Assembly (NCBI RefSeq): GCF_021538895.1 | Contig: NZ_JADDRL010000009.1 | Location: forward strand, 62,001 to 126,000 | Direction of reading: 5' to 3' | Length of the DNA: 64,000 nt | Source: Streptomyces olivochromogenes | GTDB taxonomy: Bacteria > Actinomycetota > Actinomycetes > Streptomycetales > Streptomycetaceae | Shown: piece by piece, positions 43,504 through 52,972 of the stretch | Numbering within the stretch: the first letter of the stretch is position 1 | Layout of the letters: the number at the start of each line of letters is the position of its first letter | The notes under the pieces: model-generated | The model's input: the letters and a program-made list of their open reading frames with translations, nothing else | Databases searched by the model: none | What the model was told of the DNA's origin: nothing | Position numbers and translations under genes: made by a program

Positions 43504-45195
43504 ATGACGGAACATACGGAACTGTCGGAAATTTCGGAATCCGAGGAGATCGCCGAGCGGTACGCCGCCACCGCGCCCCGGCCCGGCCGGACGCTGCTGC
43601 GCTGGGCCTCGACGACCGACCACAAGGTGATCGGCCGCCTCTACATGGTCACCGCGTTCTGCTTCTTCCTGCTGGCCGGGCTGCTGGCCCTCGCGATGCG
43701 CGCCGAACTGGCCCGCCCGGGACTGCAGTTCCTGAACGAGCAGGGCTACGACCAGTTCTTCACGATCCACGGCACGATCATGATGCTGCTGTTCGCGACC
43801 CCGATGTTCGCCGGCTTCGCGAACGCCGTCATGCCGCTGCAGATCGGCTCCCCGGACGTGGCCTTCCCCCGGCTGAACGCCCTGTCGTACTGGATGTACC
43901 TGTTCGGCGGGCTGATGGTGGTCTCGGGGTTCCTGGTGCCGGGCGGCGCGGCCGCCTTCGGCTGGTTCGCGTACGCGCCGCTGAACAGCGCCTACTTCTC
44001 CCCCGGCGCGGGCGGTGACCTGTGGGTGATGGGGCTGGTGGTGACGGGTGTGTCGACGACGCTGGGGGCCGTCAACTTCATCGCCACCATCCTGTGCCTG
44101 CGCGCGCCGGGCCTGACCATGTTCCGGATGCCGATCTTCACCTGGAACGTGCTGTTCACCTCGATCCTGGTGCTGCCTGCGTTCCCGGTGTTCACCGCGG
44201 CGCTGCTGGCGCTGGAGTCGGACCGCAAGTTCGGCTCGCACGTCTTCGACGCGGCGAACGGCGGGGCGCTGCTGTGGCAGCACCTGTTCTGGTTCTTCGG
44301 GCATCCGGAGGTCTACATCGTGGCGCTGCCGTTCTTCGGCATCGTCTCCGAGATCCTGCCGGTGTTCTCCCGCAAGCCGCTGTTCGGCTATCTGCCGATG
44401 ATCGGTGCCACGATCGCGATCACCATGCTGTCGGCGGTGGTGTGGGCCCACCACATGTTCGCGACCGGAGCGGTGCTGCTGCCGTTCTTCTCGATCATGT
44501 CGTTCCTGATCGCGGTGCCCACCGGGATCAAGTTCTTCGCGTGGATCGGGACGATGTGGCACGGCTCGATCTCGTTCGAGACGCCGATGCTGTGGTCGCT
44601 CGGCTTCCTGGTGACGTTCCTGCTCGGCGGGCTCAGCGGGGTGATGATCGCCTCGCCGCCGCTCGACTTCCACCTCACCGACTCGTACTTCATCGTGGCG
44701 CACCTGCACTACGTGCTGTTCGGCACGGTGGTGTTCGCGATGTTCGCCGGCTTCTACTTCTGGTGGCCCAAGTTCACCGGGAAGATGCTCGACGAGCGGC
44801 TGGGTGTCCTGCACTTCTGGCTGCTGTTCCCCGCCTTCCAGCTGACGTTCTTCGTCCAGCACTGGCTCGGCGAGGAGGGCATGCCCCGCCGGTACGCGGA
44901 CTACCTGCCCGCCGACGGGTTCACCCTGCTCAACACCCTCTCCTCGGTGGGGGCGTTCCTGCTCGGCGTGTCCACGCTGCCGTTCCTCTACAACGTCTGG
45001 CACACGAGCCGGCACGGCGAACGGGTCGGCATCGACGACCCGTGGGGCTACGGGCGCGGCCTGGAGTGGGCGACGTCCTGCCCGCCGCCCCGCCACAACT
45101 TCGTCGCCCTGCCCCGGGTGCGGTCGGAATCGCCCGCCTTCGACCTGCACCACCCCGACGTCGTCCGGCGGGCCGAGGCGGAGGGACTGCGGTGA
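43504..45195 (+). CDS. ctaD: Cytochrome c oxidase subunit I (second copy)
   Basis: A 563-residue subunit I, close in sequence to the copy at 4417 but with a 16-residue longer, Glu/Ser-rich N-terminus. The same metal-site motifs are present: [16 protein letters not shown], and Ala-His-Leu-His-Tyr-Val. It is followed, with a GTGA overlap, by a subunit IV-like gene and converges on qcrB, but again no ctaC/ctaE is present. A similar trio (ctaD, small protein, qcrB) is known from S. coelicolor as an extra set beside the housekeeping one. It may serve another growth stage or oxygen level. Confidence 0.95.
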   Translation: MTEHTELSEISESEEIAERYAATAPRPGRTLLRWASTTDHKVIGRLYMVTAFCFFLLAGLLALAMRAELARPGLQFLNEQGYDQFFTIHGTIMMLLFATPMFAGFANAVMPLQIGSPDVAFPRLNALSYWMYLFGGLMVVSGFLVPGGAAAFGWFAYAPLNSAYFSPGAGGDLWVMGLVVTGVSTTLGAVNFIATILCLRAPGLTMFRMPIFTWNVLFTSILVLPAFPVFTAALLALESDRKFGSHVFDAANGGALLWQHLFWFFGHPEVYIVALPFFGIVSEILPVFSRKPLFGYLPMIGATIAITMLSAVVWAHHMFATGAVLLPFFSIMSFLIAVPTGIKFFAWIGTMWHGSISFETPMLWSLGFLVTFLLGGLSGVMIASPPLDFHLTDSYFIVAHLHYVLFGTVVFAMFAGFYFWWPKFTGKMLDERLGVLHFWLLFPAFQLTFFVQHWLGEEGMPRRYADYLPADGFTLLNTLSSVGAFLLGVSTLPFLYNVWHTSRHGERVGIDDPWGYGRGLEWATSCPPPRHNFVALPRVRSESPAFDLHHPDVVRRAEAEGLR

Positions 45196-45575
45196 AGGTC
45201 GAGGCCATGCTGTTCGGCGGTGTCGGGCTGTTCTTCGCGGGCACCGCGGTCCTCTACGGGGTGTGGTCGCGCGATCCGACCGGGACGGCCGCGCTGATCG
45301 TCGCCTTCGGGATGGCCGCCGTCATCTCGTTCTTCTGCACGATGCAGTACGTGCGCAAGGGGCGCCGCCCGCAGGACCTCGCGGGGGCCGAAGTGGCCGA
45401 CGGCGCGGGGCCGTTGGAGTTCTTCCCGCCGGAGAGCGGCTGGCCGCTGGTCACCGCGCTCGGTTTCGCGGTCACCGCGACCGGGGTGGTGTTCGGGCTG
45501 TGGCTGTTCCTCATCGGTCTCGGCGTGCTGGCCAGCGGCGTCCTCGGGCTGGTCTTCCAGTACGCGGACCGGTGA
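45192..45575 (+). CDS. Cytochrome c oxidase subunit IV-like membrane protein
   Basis: A 127-residue protein with four predicted helices: two near the N-terminus (residues 5-24 and 31-50) and two at the C-terminus (about 85-125). They are separated by a soluble loop containing Phe-Phe-Pro-Pro-Glu-Ser-Gly-Trp-Pro. This layout is that of the actinobacterial subunit IV (CtaF). Coupled by GTGA overlap to ctaD. Its last 65 nt overlap the 3' end of convergent qcrB. Confidence 0.8.
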   Translation: MKVEAMLFGGVGLFFAGTAVLYGVWSRDPTGTAALIVAFGMAAVISFFCTMQYVRKGRRPQDLAGAEVADGAGPLEFFPPESGWPLVTALGFAVTATGVVFGLWLFLIGLGVLASGVLGLVFQYADR

Positions 45576-47016
45576 TCGGCCGGCGGGGCGCGCCGGGCCG
45601 GAACGTCTCGGGCGGGTGGTGGTCGGTGTCGTAGCCGCCCGTCAGGCTCTGCCGTACCTCCCCGGTCGGCACCCCCGTCACCAGGCGCTCCCGCTCCTTC
45701 TCCACCAGGGCCAGGCAGAGCCAGCGGGTGATGAGGAAGGCGAAGACCGGCCCCAGCACGAGGGCGACCCGCAGCACCCAGGTCAGGGTGTTGACCGAGA
45801 TCCGGAAGGTCTGGGCGATGACGTCGTTGGCGCCCGCGATCAGCAGGACGGCGTAGAAGACCGTGCCGGCGACGCCGAGGCCGGTGCGCACCGGGCGCTC
45901 GCGGGGCCGGTCGCACAGGTGCCGCTCCCGGATCCACTCCCCCGTCAGACGCTGCTCCACGAACGGGTACGCGTACAGGACGGTGAACAGCAGTCCGGGC
46001 AGGACGACGGCCGGGAGCAGGACGTTCCACATGATCGTGTGCCCGGCAACGTTCGTCTCCCAGGGCGGTACGAGCCGCAGGGCGCCCTCCAGGAAGCCGA
46101 CGTACCAGTCGGGCTGGGAGCCGGTCGACACATGGTCGGGGCGGTAGGGGCCGTAGACCCACACGGGGTTGATCTGGGCGACGGCGGACATCAGGAACAG
46201 CACGCCGAAGACGGTGAACTGCAGCCCGAGGGAGCCGGCGGTGAACTGCGGGAAGAGCGGTCGGCCGACGGCGTTGCGGTTGGTGTGGCCCGGCCCGCGC
46301 CAGTGGGTGTGCTTGAGGTGGAACACCAGGATCAGATGGACCGTCACCAGGGCGATCAGCGCACCCGGCAGCAGCAGGATGTGCAGGCTGTACAGCCGGG
46401 TGATGAAGTCGTGGCCGGGGAACTGGCCGCCGAAGGCGAACATCGCCACGTACGTCCCCACCACCGGGATCGACTGCATGATGCCCTGGGCGATCCTGAG
46501 GCCCGTGCCGGAGAGCAGGTCGTCGGGGAGCGAGTAGCCGGCGAAGCCCTCGGCGAGGGCGAGCACGAACAGGGTGAGGCCGACGGCCCAGTTCACCTCG
46601 CGGGGTCTGCGGAAGGCGCCGGTGAAGAAGATCCGGAGCATGTGCAGACCGATCGCGGCGACGAAGACGAGCGCGGCCCAGTGGTGGGCCTGGCGCACCA
46701 GCAGACCGCCGCGGACGTCGAAGCTGATGCGCAGGGTGGAGTCGAAGGCGGTGGACATGCGGACGCCGCGCAGCGGTTCGTAGACGCCGTCGTAGACGAC
46801 CTCGCGCATCTCTGGCTGGAAGAACAGCGTCAGCCACACCCCGGTCAGCACCAGCAGGATCAGGCTGTACAGCGCCAGCTCGCCCAGCAGGAACGACCAG
46901 TGGTCGGGAAACGCCTTGCGCAGCAGACCCCCGCCCTCCATGACCGGCAGCCGGGCGTCGAGGGCGTCGGCGAGCCGCTCGCCACGCCGACCGGGGCCGC
47001 GGTCGGGCTGTTTCAC
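45511..47016 (-). CDS. qcrB: Cytochrome b subunit of a bc1-type complex
   Basis: A 501-residue protein with about 9 helices. Heme-ligating His pairs sit in Gln-Ala-His-His-Trp-Ala...Gly-Leu-His-Met and Ser-Leu-His-Ile...Val-His-Leu. The quinol-oxidation motif Pro-Glu-Trp-Tyr appears as Pro-Asp-Trp-Tyr. It would oxidise menaquinol and feed the oxidase. There is no qcrA or qcrC beside it, unlike the housekeeping operon, and it is about 40 residues shorter than usual. The C-terminal 35 residues are Arg/Pro-rich and overlap the convergent gene. Confidence 0.9.
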   Translation of the reverse strand: MKQPDRGPGRRGERLADALDARLPVMEGGGLLRKAFPDHWSFLLGELALYSLILLVLTGVWLTLFFQPEMREVVYDGVYEPLRGVRMSTAFDSTLRISFDVRGGLLVRQAHHWAALVFVAAIGLHMLRIFFTGAFRRPREVNWAVGLTLFVLALAEGFAGYSLPDDLLSGTGLRIAQGIMQSIPVVGTYVAMFAFGGQFPGHDFITRLYSLHILLLPGALIALVTVHLILVFHLKHTHWRGPGHTNRNAVGRPLFPQFTAGSLGLQFTVFGVLFLMSAVAQINPVWVYGPYRPDHVSTGSQPDWYVGFLEGALRLVPPWETNVAGHTIMWNVLLPAVVLPGLLFTVLYAYPFVEQRLTGEWIRERHLCDRPRERPVRTGLGVAGTVFYAVLLIAGANDVIAQTFRISVNTLTWVLRVALVLGPVFAFLITRWLCLALVEKERERLVTGVPTGEVRQSLTGGYDTDHHPPETFRPGAPRRPITGPRTGRPARGRRWPARRDR

Positions 47017-47288
47017 GTGTCCTCAGTGGCCGCCGCGGCCTTCTCCACCTCCGCCTCCAGCTCGGGCCGTGCCCGGCCCGTGTCCCTCGCGTACGCGCTC
47101 ACCGCGGTCTGCACGTCACGGGCCAGTTCGCGCCAGGCGCGCAGGGCCGTCTCGTAGGTCTCCTTCTGGGCGCCGGTCAGCTGCGCCTCGGCCGGCGGAC
47201 CGTACGCGTCCCGCAGTTCCATGACCTGCGCGTGGGCCGCATCGGCCGCGCGCTGCTTCGCGACAAGCTCTTCGAAGGTGAATGACAC
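47013..47288 (-). CDS. Small helical protein upstream of qcrB
   Basis: A 91-residue, charged, Ala/Glu-rich protein with no signal peptide, membrane helix or cysteine. It is likely one long coiled coil (Glu-Leu-Val-Ala-Lys-Gln at the start, Glu-Leu-Glu-Ala-Glu-Val-Glu-Lys near the end). GTG start at 47288. Its stop overlaps the qcrB GTG (GTGA), so it is coupled to the cytochrome b gene. I do not recognise the family. Confidence 0.65.
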   Translation of the reverse strand: MSFTFEELVAKQRAADAAHAQVMELRDAYGPPAEAQLTGAQKETYETALRAWRELARDVQTAVSAYARDTGRARPELEAEVEKAAAATEDT

Positions 47289-47369
47289 GGCAAGGACCCT
47301 AGGCGGGGCGCACGCCGCAACCCCTCGCGACCTGCCGTGCGCGGTCCGTACCCACACCCGTGTGGCGGG

Positions 47370-49838
47370 TCATTCCGCCAGCGCGAGATCCGCCCACACC
47401 TGCTTGCCGCCGCTGACCGGCAGCGTCCCCCACGCGGTCGACATGGCCTCGACCAGGAGGATGCCGCGGCCGCCCGTGGCCTCCCAGCCGATGCTGGTGG
47501 GCTTGACCGGGGAGCGGGGCGAGGCGTCGGTGACGGCGACCCGGAAGCGGTGGTTGACCAGGGTGAGGTCCATGCGGACCTGGCCGTCGGTGTGCACCAG
47601 GGCGTTGGTGACCAGCTCCGAGACGACGAGGAGCACGGCGTCCATCTCGTCGGGGGCCACCTCCCAGGCGCGCAGGGTGCGCCGGGTGAAGCGGCGGGCG
47701 TGCCGGACGGCCTCGGGGACCCGCCACACCGTCCAGCTCTCCCGCAGCGGCCGCGACTCCATGCCGTCGTAGCGCATCAGGAGCAGCGCGACGTCGTCGC
47801 TGCGGTGGGCGTTGCCGAGCAGGGCGTCGGCGACCAGACCGAGGTGGGCGGGGTCGGATTGGGCGAGGCCGTGGGCGAGCCGGTCCATGCCCTCGTCGAT
47901 GTCGGCCTCGGCGGACTCCACCAGGCCGTCCGTGGTCAGCGCGAGGAGCGTGCCGGGCTGGAGCCGCAGCTGGGTCATCGGGAAGTCGGCCTGGGTGACC
48001 ACGCCGAGCGGCGGTCCGCCCTCCGCCTCCACGACCGTGGTGCTGCCGTCCGTGTGCCGCAGGATCGGCGGCAGGTGTCCGGCGCGCACGCACCAGGCGG
48101 TGCCCTCCTCCATGTCCACGTCGACGTAGCAGCAGGTGGCGAAGAGGTCGCTCTCCATGTCCATGAGGAGCCGGTTGGCGTGCGAGACGACCACGTCCGG
48201 CGTGTGTCCCTCGGCGGCGTAGGCGCGCAGCGCGGTGCGCATCTGGCCCATCAAGGTGGCGGCGGCCGCGCTGTGGCCCTGGACGTCGCCGATGACCAGG
48301 GCGACGCGGTTCTCGGGCAGCGGGATCACGTCGTACCAGTCGCCGCCCAGCTCCAGGCCGGCGGTGGTGGGCAGATAGCGGGCGACGGCGACCGCGCCGG
48401 GCAGCTTGGGCAGGCGGCGCGGCAGCAGGGCGCGCTGGAGCATGCCGACGAGTTCGTGCTCGGCGTCGAAGGCGTGGGCGCGCATCAGGGCCTGGCCGGC
48501 GAGGCCGGCGGAGGCGGTGAGCAGGGCGCGCTCGTCGGCGCCGAACTCGTGCGGGCTGTCCCAGCCGATCAGGCAGGCGCCGGCCATGCGGCCGCCGGCG
48601 GGCAGCGGCAGGACGGCGAGACCGCCGGGGCCGACGTCGGCGAGCGCCGGCTCCAGGGGCGTGCCGGCGGGCCAGATCTGGGCGCGGCCCTCGCGCAGGG
48701 CCGAGGCGAGCGTGGGCATGGCGCGGACGGGCGCGTCGGGCCACTCGCTGCGCCACTCGCTGCGCCACAGCTCCGGCCAGACCTCGGGCTCGGGCGGGTC
48801 GAGGACGGTGACCACGAGCCGGTCGTTCTCCAGTTCCGCGAGCGCGATGCGGTCGGCCTGCAGCGGCTTGCGCAGGGCGGTGACCACGGCCTGGCCGACG
48901 TCCTTGACGGTGCCCGCGGTGGCCAGGGCGGCGGCCAGCCGCTGGACGCGGGCCACGTCGGTGACGTCGGAGCGCAGGGTGGAGGCGTCCGCCACGGTGC
49001 CGACGAGGAGCGCCGACCGGCCCTCGCCGCCGGGCACCATCCGTCCGCTCAGCCGCAGCCACTTCGGCGGTCCGGAGGGCTGCACGACGCGGAATTCCAG
49101 CTCACGGTCGCCGACGGACATACGGTCGCCGATGGACATGTGGTCGGCCTCGACGACGGACATCAGCGCGGGCAGGTCCTCGGGCACCGTCATGCCGAGC
49201 AGCGTCTCGACCCGGCCGTCGAACTCGTCCCGGCCGATCCCGAACAGCTCCAGGACCGCGTCGCCGACCTCGACCCGGCCGGTCTCCATGACCAGGCTGA
49301 AGGCGTCGGGCGGGAGCTCGCCGGTGGCGGCCCGGGACGGGACGGGCAGAGCGACGGCGTTCGCGATCAGGGCGAGACAGCGGCGGTCCTCGGCGTCGAA
49401 GCCGTCGGGGTTCTCGCTCACGGCGAGCAGGCAGCCCCCGCCGCTGTCCGGGCACACCGGCAGGGCGGCCAGCTGGAAGTGCCGCACCGGTGTCCCCGCC
49501 TCCGGAGCGGCGGCCGGTCCCTCCGGGTCGAGCCACACCGGCCGCCGGGCACGGTGGGCCTCGGCGAGCGGGGACCGGCCCGCGACGGGATAGCCGTCGC
49601 GCAGCCCGTACAGCGTGCGCGGCAGCCCCGCCGATTCGGCCAGGCAGAGCACAGCACCGTCGTCGCCCGGGAGGTAGACGCCGGCGAAGGCCGCCCCGGC
49701 CAGAACCAGTGCCTGCTCGATGACGCGGTGCAGCCGATCGGGAGCACGGGGGTCGGCCATGACCGTTTCCAGGGCGACCTCGGCACGCTCCCTCCTCGTT
49801 CCGCGTACCGCAGCGCCCTCTCTCACCACGTCCGCCAT
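47370..49838 (-). CDS. SpoIIE-type phosphatase with GAF, PAS and anti-sigma-kinase-like domains
   Basis: An 822-residue protein, domains in order: GAF (about 30-175), PAS (about 185-285), second GAF (about 300-460), PP2C-type SpoIIE phosphatase (about 480-690; Gly-Gly-Asp-Trp-Tyr-Asp and Gly-Asp-Val-Gln-Gly-His supply metal ligands), and a HATPase of the RsbW type (about 705-820; Glu-Leu-Val-Thr-Asn-Ala, Gly-Gly-Arg-Gly). Such proteins dephosphorylate anti-anti-sigma factors and can also act as their kinase. The second GAF carries a small duplication (Trp-Arg-Ser-Glu twice). It is divergent from ramC. Confidence 0.9.
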   Translation of the reverse strand: MADVVREGAAVRGTRRERAEVALETVMADPRAPDRLHRVIEQALVLAGAAFAGVYLPGDDGAVLCLAESAGLPRTLYGLRDGYPVAGRSPLAEAHRARRPVWLDPEGPAAAPEAGTPVRHFQLAALPVCPDSGGGCLLAVSENPDGFDAEDRRCLALIANAVALPVPSRAATGELPPDAFSLVMETGRVEVGDAVLELFGIGRDEFDGRVETLLGMTVPEDLPALMSVVEADHMSIGDRMSVGDRELEFRVVQPSGPPKWLRLSGRMVPGGEGRSALLVGTVADASTLRSDVTDVARVQRLAAALATAGTVKDVGQAVVTALRKPLQADRIALAELENDRLVVTVLDPPEPEVWPELWRSEWRSEWPDAPVRAMPTLASALREGRAQIWPAGTPLEPALADVGPGGLAVLPLPAGGRMAGACLIGWDSPHEFGADERALLTASAGLAGQALMRAHAFDAEHELVGMLQRALLPRRLPKLPGAVAVARYLPTTAGLELGGDWYDVIPLPENRVALVIGDVQGHSAAAATLMGQMRTALRAYAAEGHTPDVVVSHANRLLMDMESDLFATCCYVDVDMEEGTAWCVRAGHLPPILRHTDGSTTVVEAEGGPPLGVVTQADFPMTQLRLQPGTLLALTTDGLVESAEADIDEGMDRLAHGLAQSDPAHLGLVADALLGNAHRSDDVALLLMRYDGMESRPLRESWTVWRVPEAVRHARRFTRRTLRAWEVAPDEMDAVLLVVSELVTNALVHTDGQVRMDLTLVNHRFRVAVTDASPRSPVKPTSIGWEATGGRGILLVEAMSTAWGTLPVSGGKQVWADLALAE

Positions 49839-50026
49839 TACAGCGCTAATGAGCTGCTTGCGCAGCCCCTGTGACCGTTCCGTGGAGCTCTCGCGGCCAC
49901 AGAGCTCGAAAGGCGCCGAACAATTCTTTACTCATGCGTTCCGCACGGGGATCTCGTGACAGGCGTGACTGTCCGCGACCTCCGGCCCCTGGAATGGTCG
50001 TTGGCGGGCCACGGAGGGGGAGGCGC
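49839..50026. promoter_or_regulatory. ramC: Divergent promoter region upstream of ramC
   Basis: 188 bp between the phosphatase gene and ramC. A relatively AT-rich segment (about 49918-49938, with CAATTCTTTACTC) may include the ramC promoter. RamR is known to bind upstream of ramC in S. coelicolor, but I cannot identify its boxes here with confidence. A strong ribosome site, GGAGGGGGAGG, precedes the ramC ATG. Confidence 0.45.
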
Positions 50027-52711
50027 ATGGAGAAGCGGTACGAGGTGTACGCGCTGGCCGACGGACACTTCTACGACACGCCCGACCGGCTCTCGGCGGG
50101 CGGGCCGGATGCCGCGCCCCTGTTCGACACGGCGCGCCGTCCGGTGCCGGAGGGCTGGCACTCGGGGCGTACGGCCGACTGGTTGACGCTGACCCCGCTC
50201 GGCGAGGACGGCGCGCCGCTGCCCTCACCGGCCCAGGGCTGGAAGATCCACGCCTCGGCCGTCCGGGCGAACGCGGACCGGATCGCGGCGATCGTGTGGG
50301 ACTACTGCGTGCCGCGGCGCATCCCGTTCAAGTTCGTGCCCGCACCGCATCTGCTGCACCTGCGCAACGCCAAGTACGCGCGGCGCGACACGAGCGGCAA
50401 GTTCGTCACCGTCTACCCGGCCGACGAGGAGCAACTGCACCAGGTGCTGCTGGAATTGGGCGCGCTCCTGGAGGGCTTCGAGGGGCCGTACGTCCTGACC
50501 GACCTGCGCTGGCACGACGGCCCGCTCTACGTCCGCTACGGCGCCTTCGCCCGTGCCTACGTGGTCGACGAGCGCGGATCGCTGGTGCCGGCGGTGCGCG
50601 ACGGCTCGGGCACGCTCGTGCCGGACCGGCGGGCGCCGTCCTTCCAGGTCCCTCAGTGGGTGACGCTGCCGTCGTTCCTCCGGCCGCACCTCGCGGCCCG
50701 CAACACCACGACGGTGGGCGACCTGCCGTACCGCATCGAGAAGGCGCTGCACTTCTCCAACGGCGGCGGGGTCTACCAGGGCACCGACACCCGTGACGGG
50801 CGCCGGGTGGTCCTCAAGGAGGCGCGGCCGCACGCGGGGCTGGCCGCCGACGGCGCGGACGCGGTGGCGCGGCTGGAGCGCGAGAAGGAGGCCCTGGAGC
50901 GGGTCGCCGGGACCGGTGTCGTGCCCGAGGTACGGGGCTGGTTCACGCTGGGCGAGCACCGCTTCCTGGTCATGGACTTCCTGGAAGGGCGCCCGCTCAA
51001 CTCCTGCTTCGCCGAGCGCCACCCGCTGCTCACCCCGGACCCGGATCCGCGGGCCGTCGCCGACTACACGGCGTGGGCACTGCGCATCCACCGGGCCGTC
51101 GAACAGGCGGTCGAGGCGGTGCACGCGCGCGGGACGGTCTTCAACGACCTGCACGTCTTCAACATCATGGTCGCGCCCGACGACGAGTCGGTCTTCCTCA
51201 TCGACTTCGAGGCGGCGGCCCCCGCCGAGGACAACGGCCGCCAGGTCGTCGCCCACCCCGGCTTCTTCGCGCCGCCGGACCGCCGGGGCGCGGACGTCGA
51301 CCGCTACGCCCTGGCCTGCCTGCGGTTGGCCCTGTTCCTGCCCGTCACCACGCTCTTCGTGGTCGACCGCGGCAAGGCCGCCCATCTGGCGGACGTCATC
51401 GCCGAGCAGTTCCCGGACGTACCGCGCGCCTTCCTGGACGAGGCGGTCGCGGAGATCACCCGGAGCACGCCGGACGCGGCGGGGGCCGGGAACGGCGCGC
51501 CCCTGCCGCGTCCGGCCCCCGCCGTCCAGCCGGTGCCGCCCGGTGACTGGCCGCACAGCCGGGACTCGATGGTCAAGGCGATCCTCGCCTCGGCGACCCC
51601 GGAGCGCGACGACCGGCTCTTCCCCGGTGACATCGCGCAGTTCTCCGACGGCGGCGGACTCGGGCTCGCGCACGGCGCGGCCGGGGTGCTGTACGCGCTC
51701 GCGGAGGCCGGCGCCGGGCGGTACGAGGAGGGCGAGCGCTGGCTCCTCGACCGGGCCGCCGCGCCGCCGCCCGGCACACCGCTCGGTCTGTACGACGGCC
51801 TCGCGGGCGTCGCCCACGTCCTGGACCGGCTCGGGCACCGGCAGCCGGCCCTGGACCTGGTCGACGGCATCCTGCGCGAGCGGTGGCGGAACCTCTCCTC
51901 CGACCTGCACGGCGGCCTGGCCGGCGTGGGCCTGGTCCTCGCCTCGCTGGCGCGCACGACCGGCGAGCCGGAGCTGCGCGAGCGGGCCGCCGAGGCCGCC
52001 GACATCCTCGTACGGCGCCTGACCGAGCCCTTGCCCGAGGCGCCCCGGCGGCGGGCCGGGCTGATGCGCGGCGCGACCGGGCCCGCGCTGTTCCTGGTGC
52101 GGCAGTACGAGGAGACCGGTGAGCCCCGCCTGCTGGCGGCCGCGGCCGAGGCGCTCCGGCGCGACCTGGAGCGCTGTGTGGTGCAGCGGTCGGGCGGCGG
52201 CCTGGAGGTGGACGAGGGCTGGCGGACCCTGCCGTACCTCGGCGACGGGAGCGTCGGGCTCGGCCTGGTCCTCGACGACTACCTCGCGCACGCGGCGGGC
52301 GCGAGCGACACGACCGGCGCGGCCGGCACGGGCGACGCCGGCGACACCACCGGCGCATTCGAGCAGGCCCGCTCCGGGATCCTGATCGCCGCCACGTCAC
52401 GCTTCTACGCGCAGCCCGGGCTGTTCCAGGGCCGCGCCGGAATGGTCCTGCACCTGAGCCGCACGACCGCGCCCGGCGCCGGCCGGGCCCGGCTCGACGA
52501 ACAGATCGCGGGGCTCGGCTGGCTCGCCATGGCCTACCAGGGCCAACTGGCCTTCCCCGGGCACCAGATGATGCGCCTCTCCATGGACCTCGCCACCGGA
52601 ACGGCAGGGTGTCTGCTCGCGCTCGCGGCGGCCCTCGACGGTGCCGGCACCGCGCACCTGCCGTTCCTGCCGCCCCACCGGCGGCCCTCACCACGCGGCT
52701 CCGCAACCTGA
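50027..52711 (+). CDS. ramC: SapB synthetase, class III lanthipeptide synthetase
   Basis: An 894-residue RamC/AmfT-type enzyme. An N-terminal lyase-like part (about 1-225) is followed by a Ser/Thr kinase-like domain (Gly-Gly-Gly-Val-Tyr-Gln-Gly, Lys near 264 in Val-Val-Leu-Lys-Glu, Asn-Asp-Leu-His-Val-Phe-Asn near 374, Asp-Phe-Glu near 393). A LanC-like cyclase follows (about 540-890, with His-Gly-Ala-Ala-Gly and Phe-Gln-Gly-Arg-Ala-Gly turns) that lacks the zinc-binding Cys-His residues, as in other class III enzymes. It phosphorylates and dehydrates Ser in RamS and forms the thioether rings. First gene of the ram operon. Confidence 0.95.
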   Translation: MEKRYEVYALADGHFYDTPDRLSAGGPDAAPLFDTARRPVPEGWHSGRTADWLTLTPLGEDGAPLPSPAQGWKIHASAVRANADRIAAIVWDYCVPRRIPFKFVPAPHLLHLRNAKYARRDTSGKFVTVYPADEEQLHQVLLELGALLEGFEGPYVLTDLRWHDGPLYVRYGAFARAYVVDERGSLVPAVRDGSGTLVPDRRAPSFQVPQWVTLPSFLRPHLAARNTTTVGDLPYRIEKALHFSNGGGVYQGTDTRDGRRVVLKEARPHAGLAADGADAVARLEREKEALERVAGTGVVPEVRGWFTLGEHRFLVMDFLEGRPLNSCFAERHPLLTPDPDPRAVADYTAWALRIHRAVEQAVEAVHARGTVFNDLHVFNIMVAPDDESVFLIDFEAAAPAEDNGRQVVAHPGFFAPPDRRGADVDRYALACLRLALFLPVTTLFVVDRGKAAHLADVIAEQFPDVPRAFLDEAVAEITRSTPDAAGAGNGAPLPRPAPAVQPVPPGDWPHSRDSMVKAILASATPERDDRLFPGDIAQFSDGGGLGLAHGAAGVLYALAEAGAGRYEEGERWLLDRAAAPPPGTPLGLYDGLAGVAHVLDRLGHRQPALDLVDGILRERWRNLSSDLHGGLAGVGLVLASLARTTGEPELRERAAEAADILVRRLTEPLPEAPRRRAGLMRGATGPALFLVRQYEETGEPRLLAAAAEALRRDLERCVVQRSGGGLEVDEGWRTLPYLGDGSVGLGLVLDDYLAHAAGASDTTGAAGTGDAGDTTGAFEQARSGILIAATSRFYAQPGLFQGRAGMVLHLSRTTAPGAGRARLDEQIAGLGWLAMAYQGQLAFPGHQMMRLSMDLATGTAGCLLALAAALDGAGTAHLPFLPPHRRPSPRGSAT

Positions 52712-52761
52712 CGGAGTCGTGACACAACCCCGTCCCCATACACCAAGGGAAGGAAACCCCA

Positions 52762-52878
52762 ATGGCTCTTCTCGACCTGCAGATCATGGAGTCCGACGAG
52801 CACAACGACCACGGCGGCGCGAGCACGGTCAGCCTGCTCTCCTGCGTCTCCGCCGCGAGCATCCTGCTCTGTCTCTGA
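52762..52878 (+). CDS. ramS: SapB-type lanthipeptide precursor
   Basis: A 38-residue precursor behind AAGGAA, 50 nt after ramC. The leader (residues 1 to about 20) begins Met-Ala-Leu-Leu-Asp-Leu-Gln, containing the Leu-rich box recognised by class III synthetases. The core has two Ser-x-x-Ser-x-x-x-Cys units: Ser21, Ser24, Cys28 and Ser30, Ser33, Cys37. This is the same spacing as in SapB. After modification it should be a surface-active peptide that lowers water surface tension and lets aerial hyphae rise. The core is hydrophobic and the C-terminus is Cys-Leu. Confidence 0.93.
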   Translation: MALLDLQIMESDEHNDHGGASTVSLLSCVSAASILLCL

Positions 52879-52896
52879 CCGGCACAGTGCGTTGAC

Positions 52897-52939
52897 GGCT
52901 CCGGGCGGCCCTCTCCTCGCGGGAGGGGCGTCCGGAGCC
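52897..52939 (+). terminator. Attenuator hairpin between ramS and ramA
   Basis: An 8-bp outer stem (GGCTCCGG / CCGGAGCC) plus an inner CCCTC / GAGGG stem, located 19 nt after the ramS stop. It should reduce read-through into the ABC transporter genes, giving more precursor than exporter mRNA. Confidence 0.6.
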
Positions 52940-52972
52940 TTCTCGCCCGATCCGACGCGAGGCCCGCCGCCG

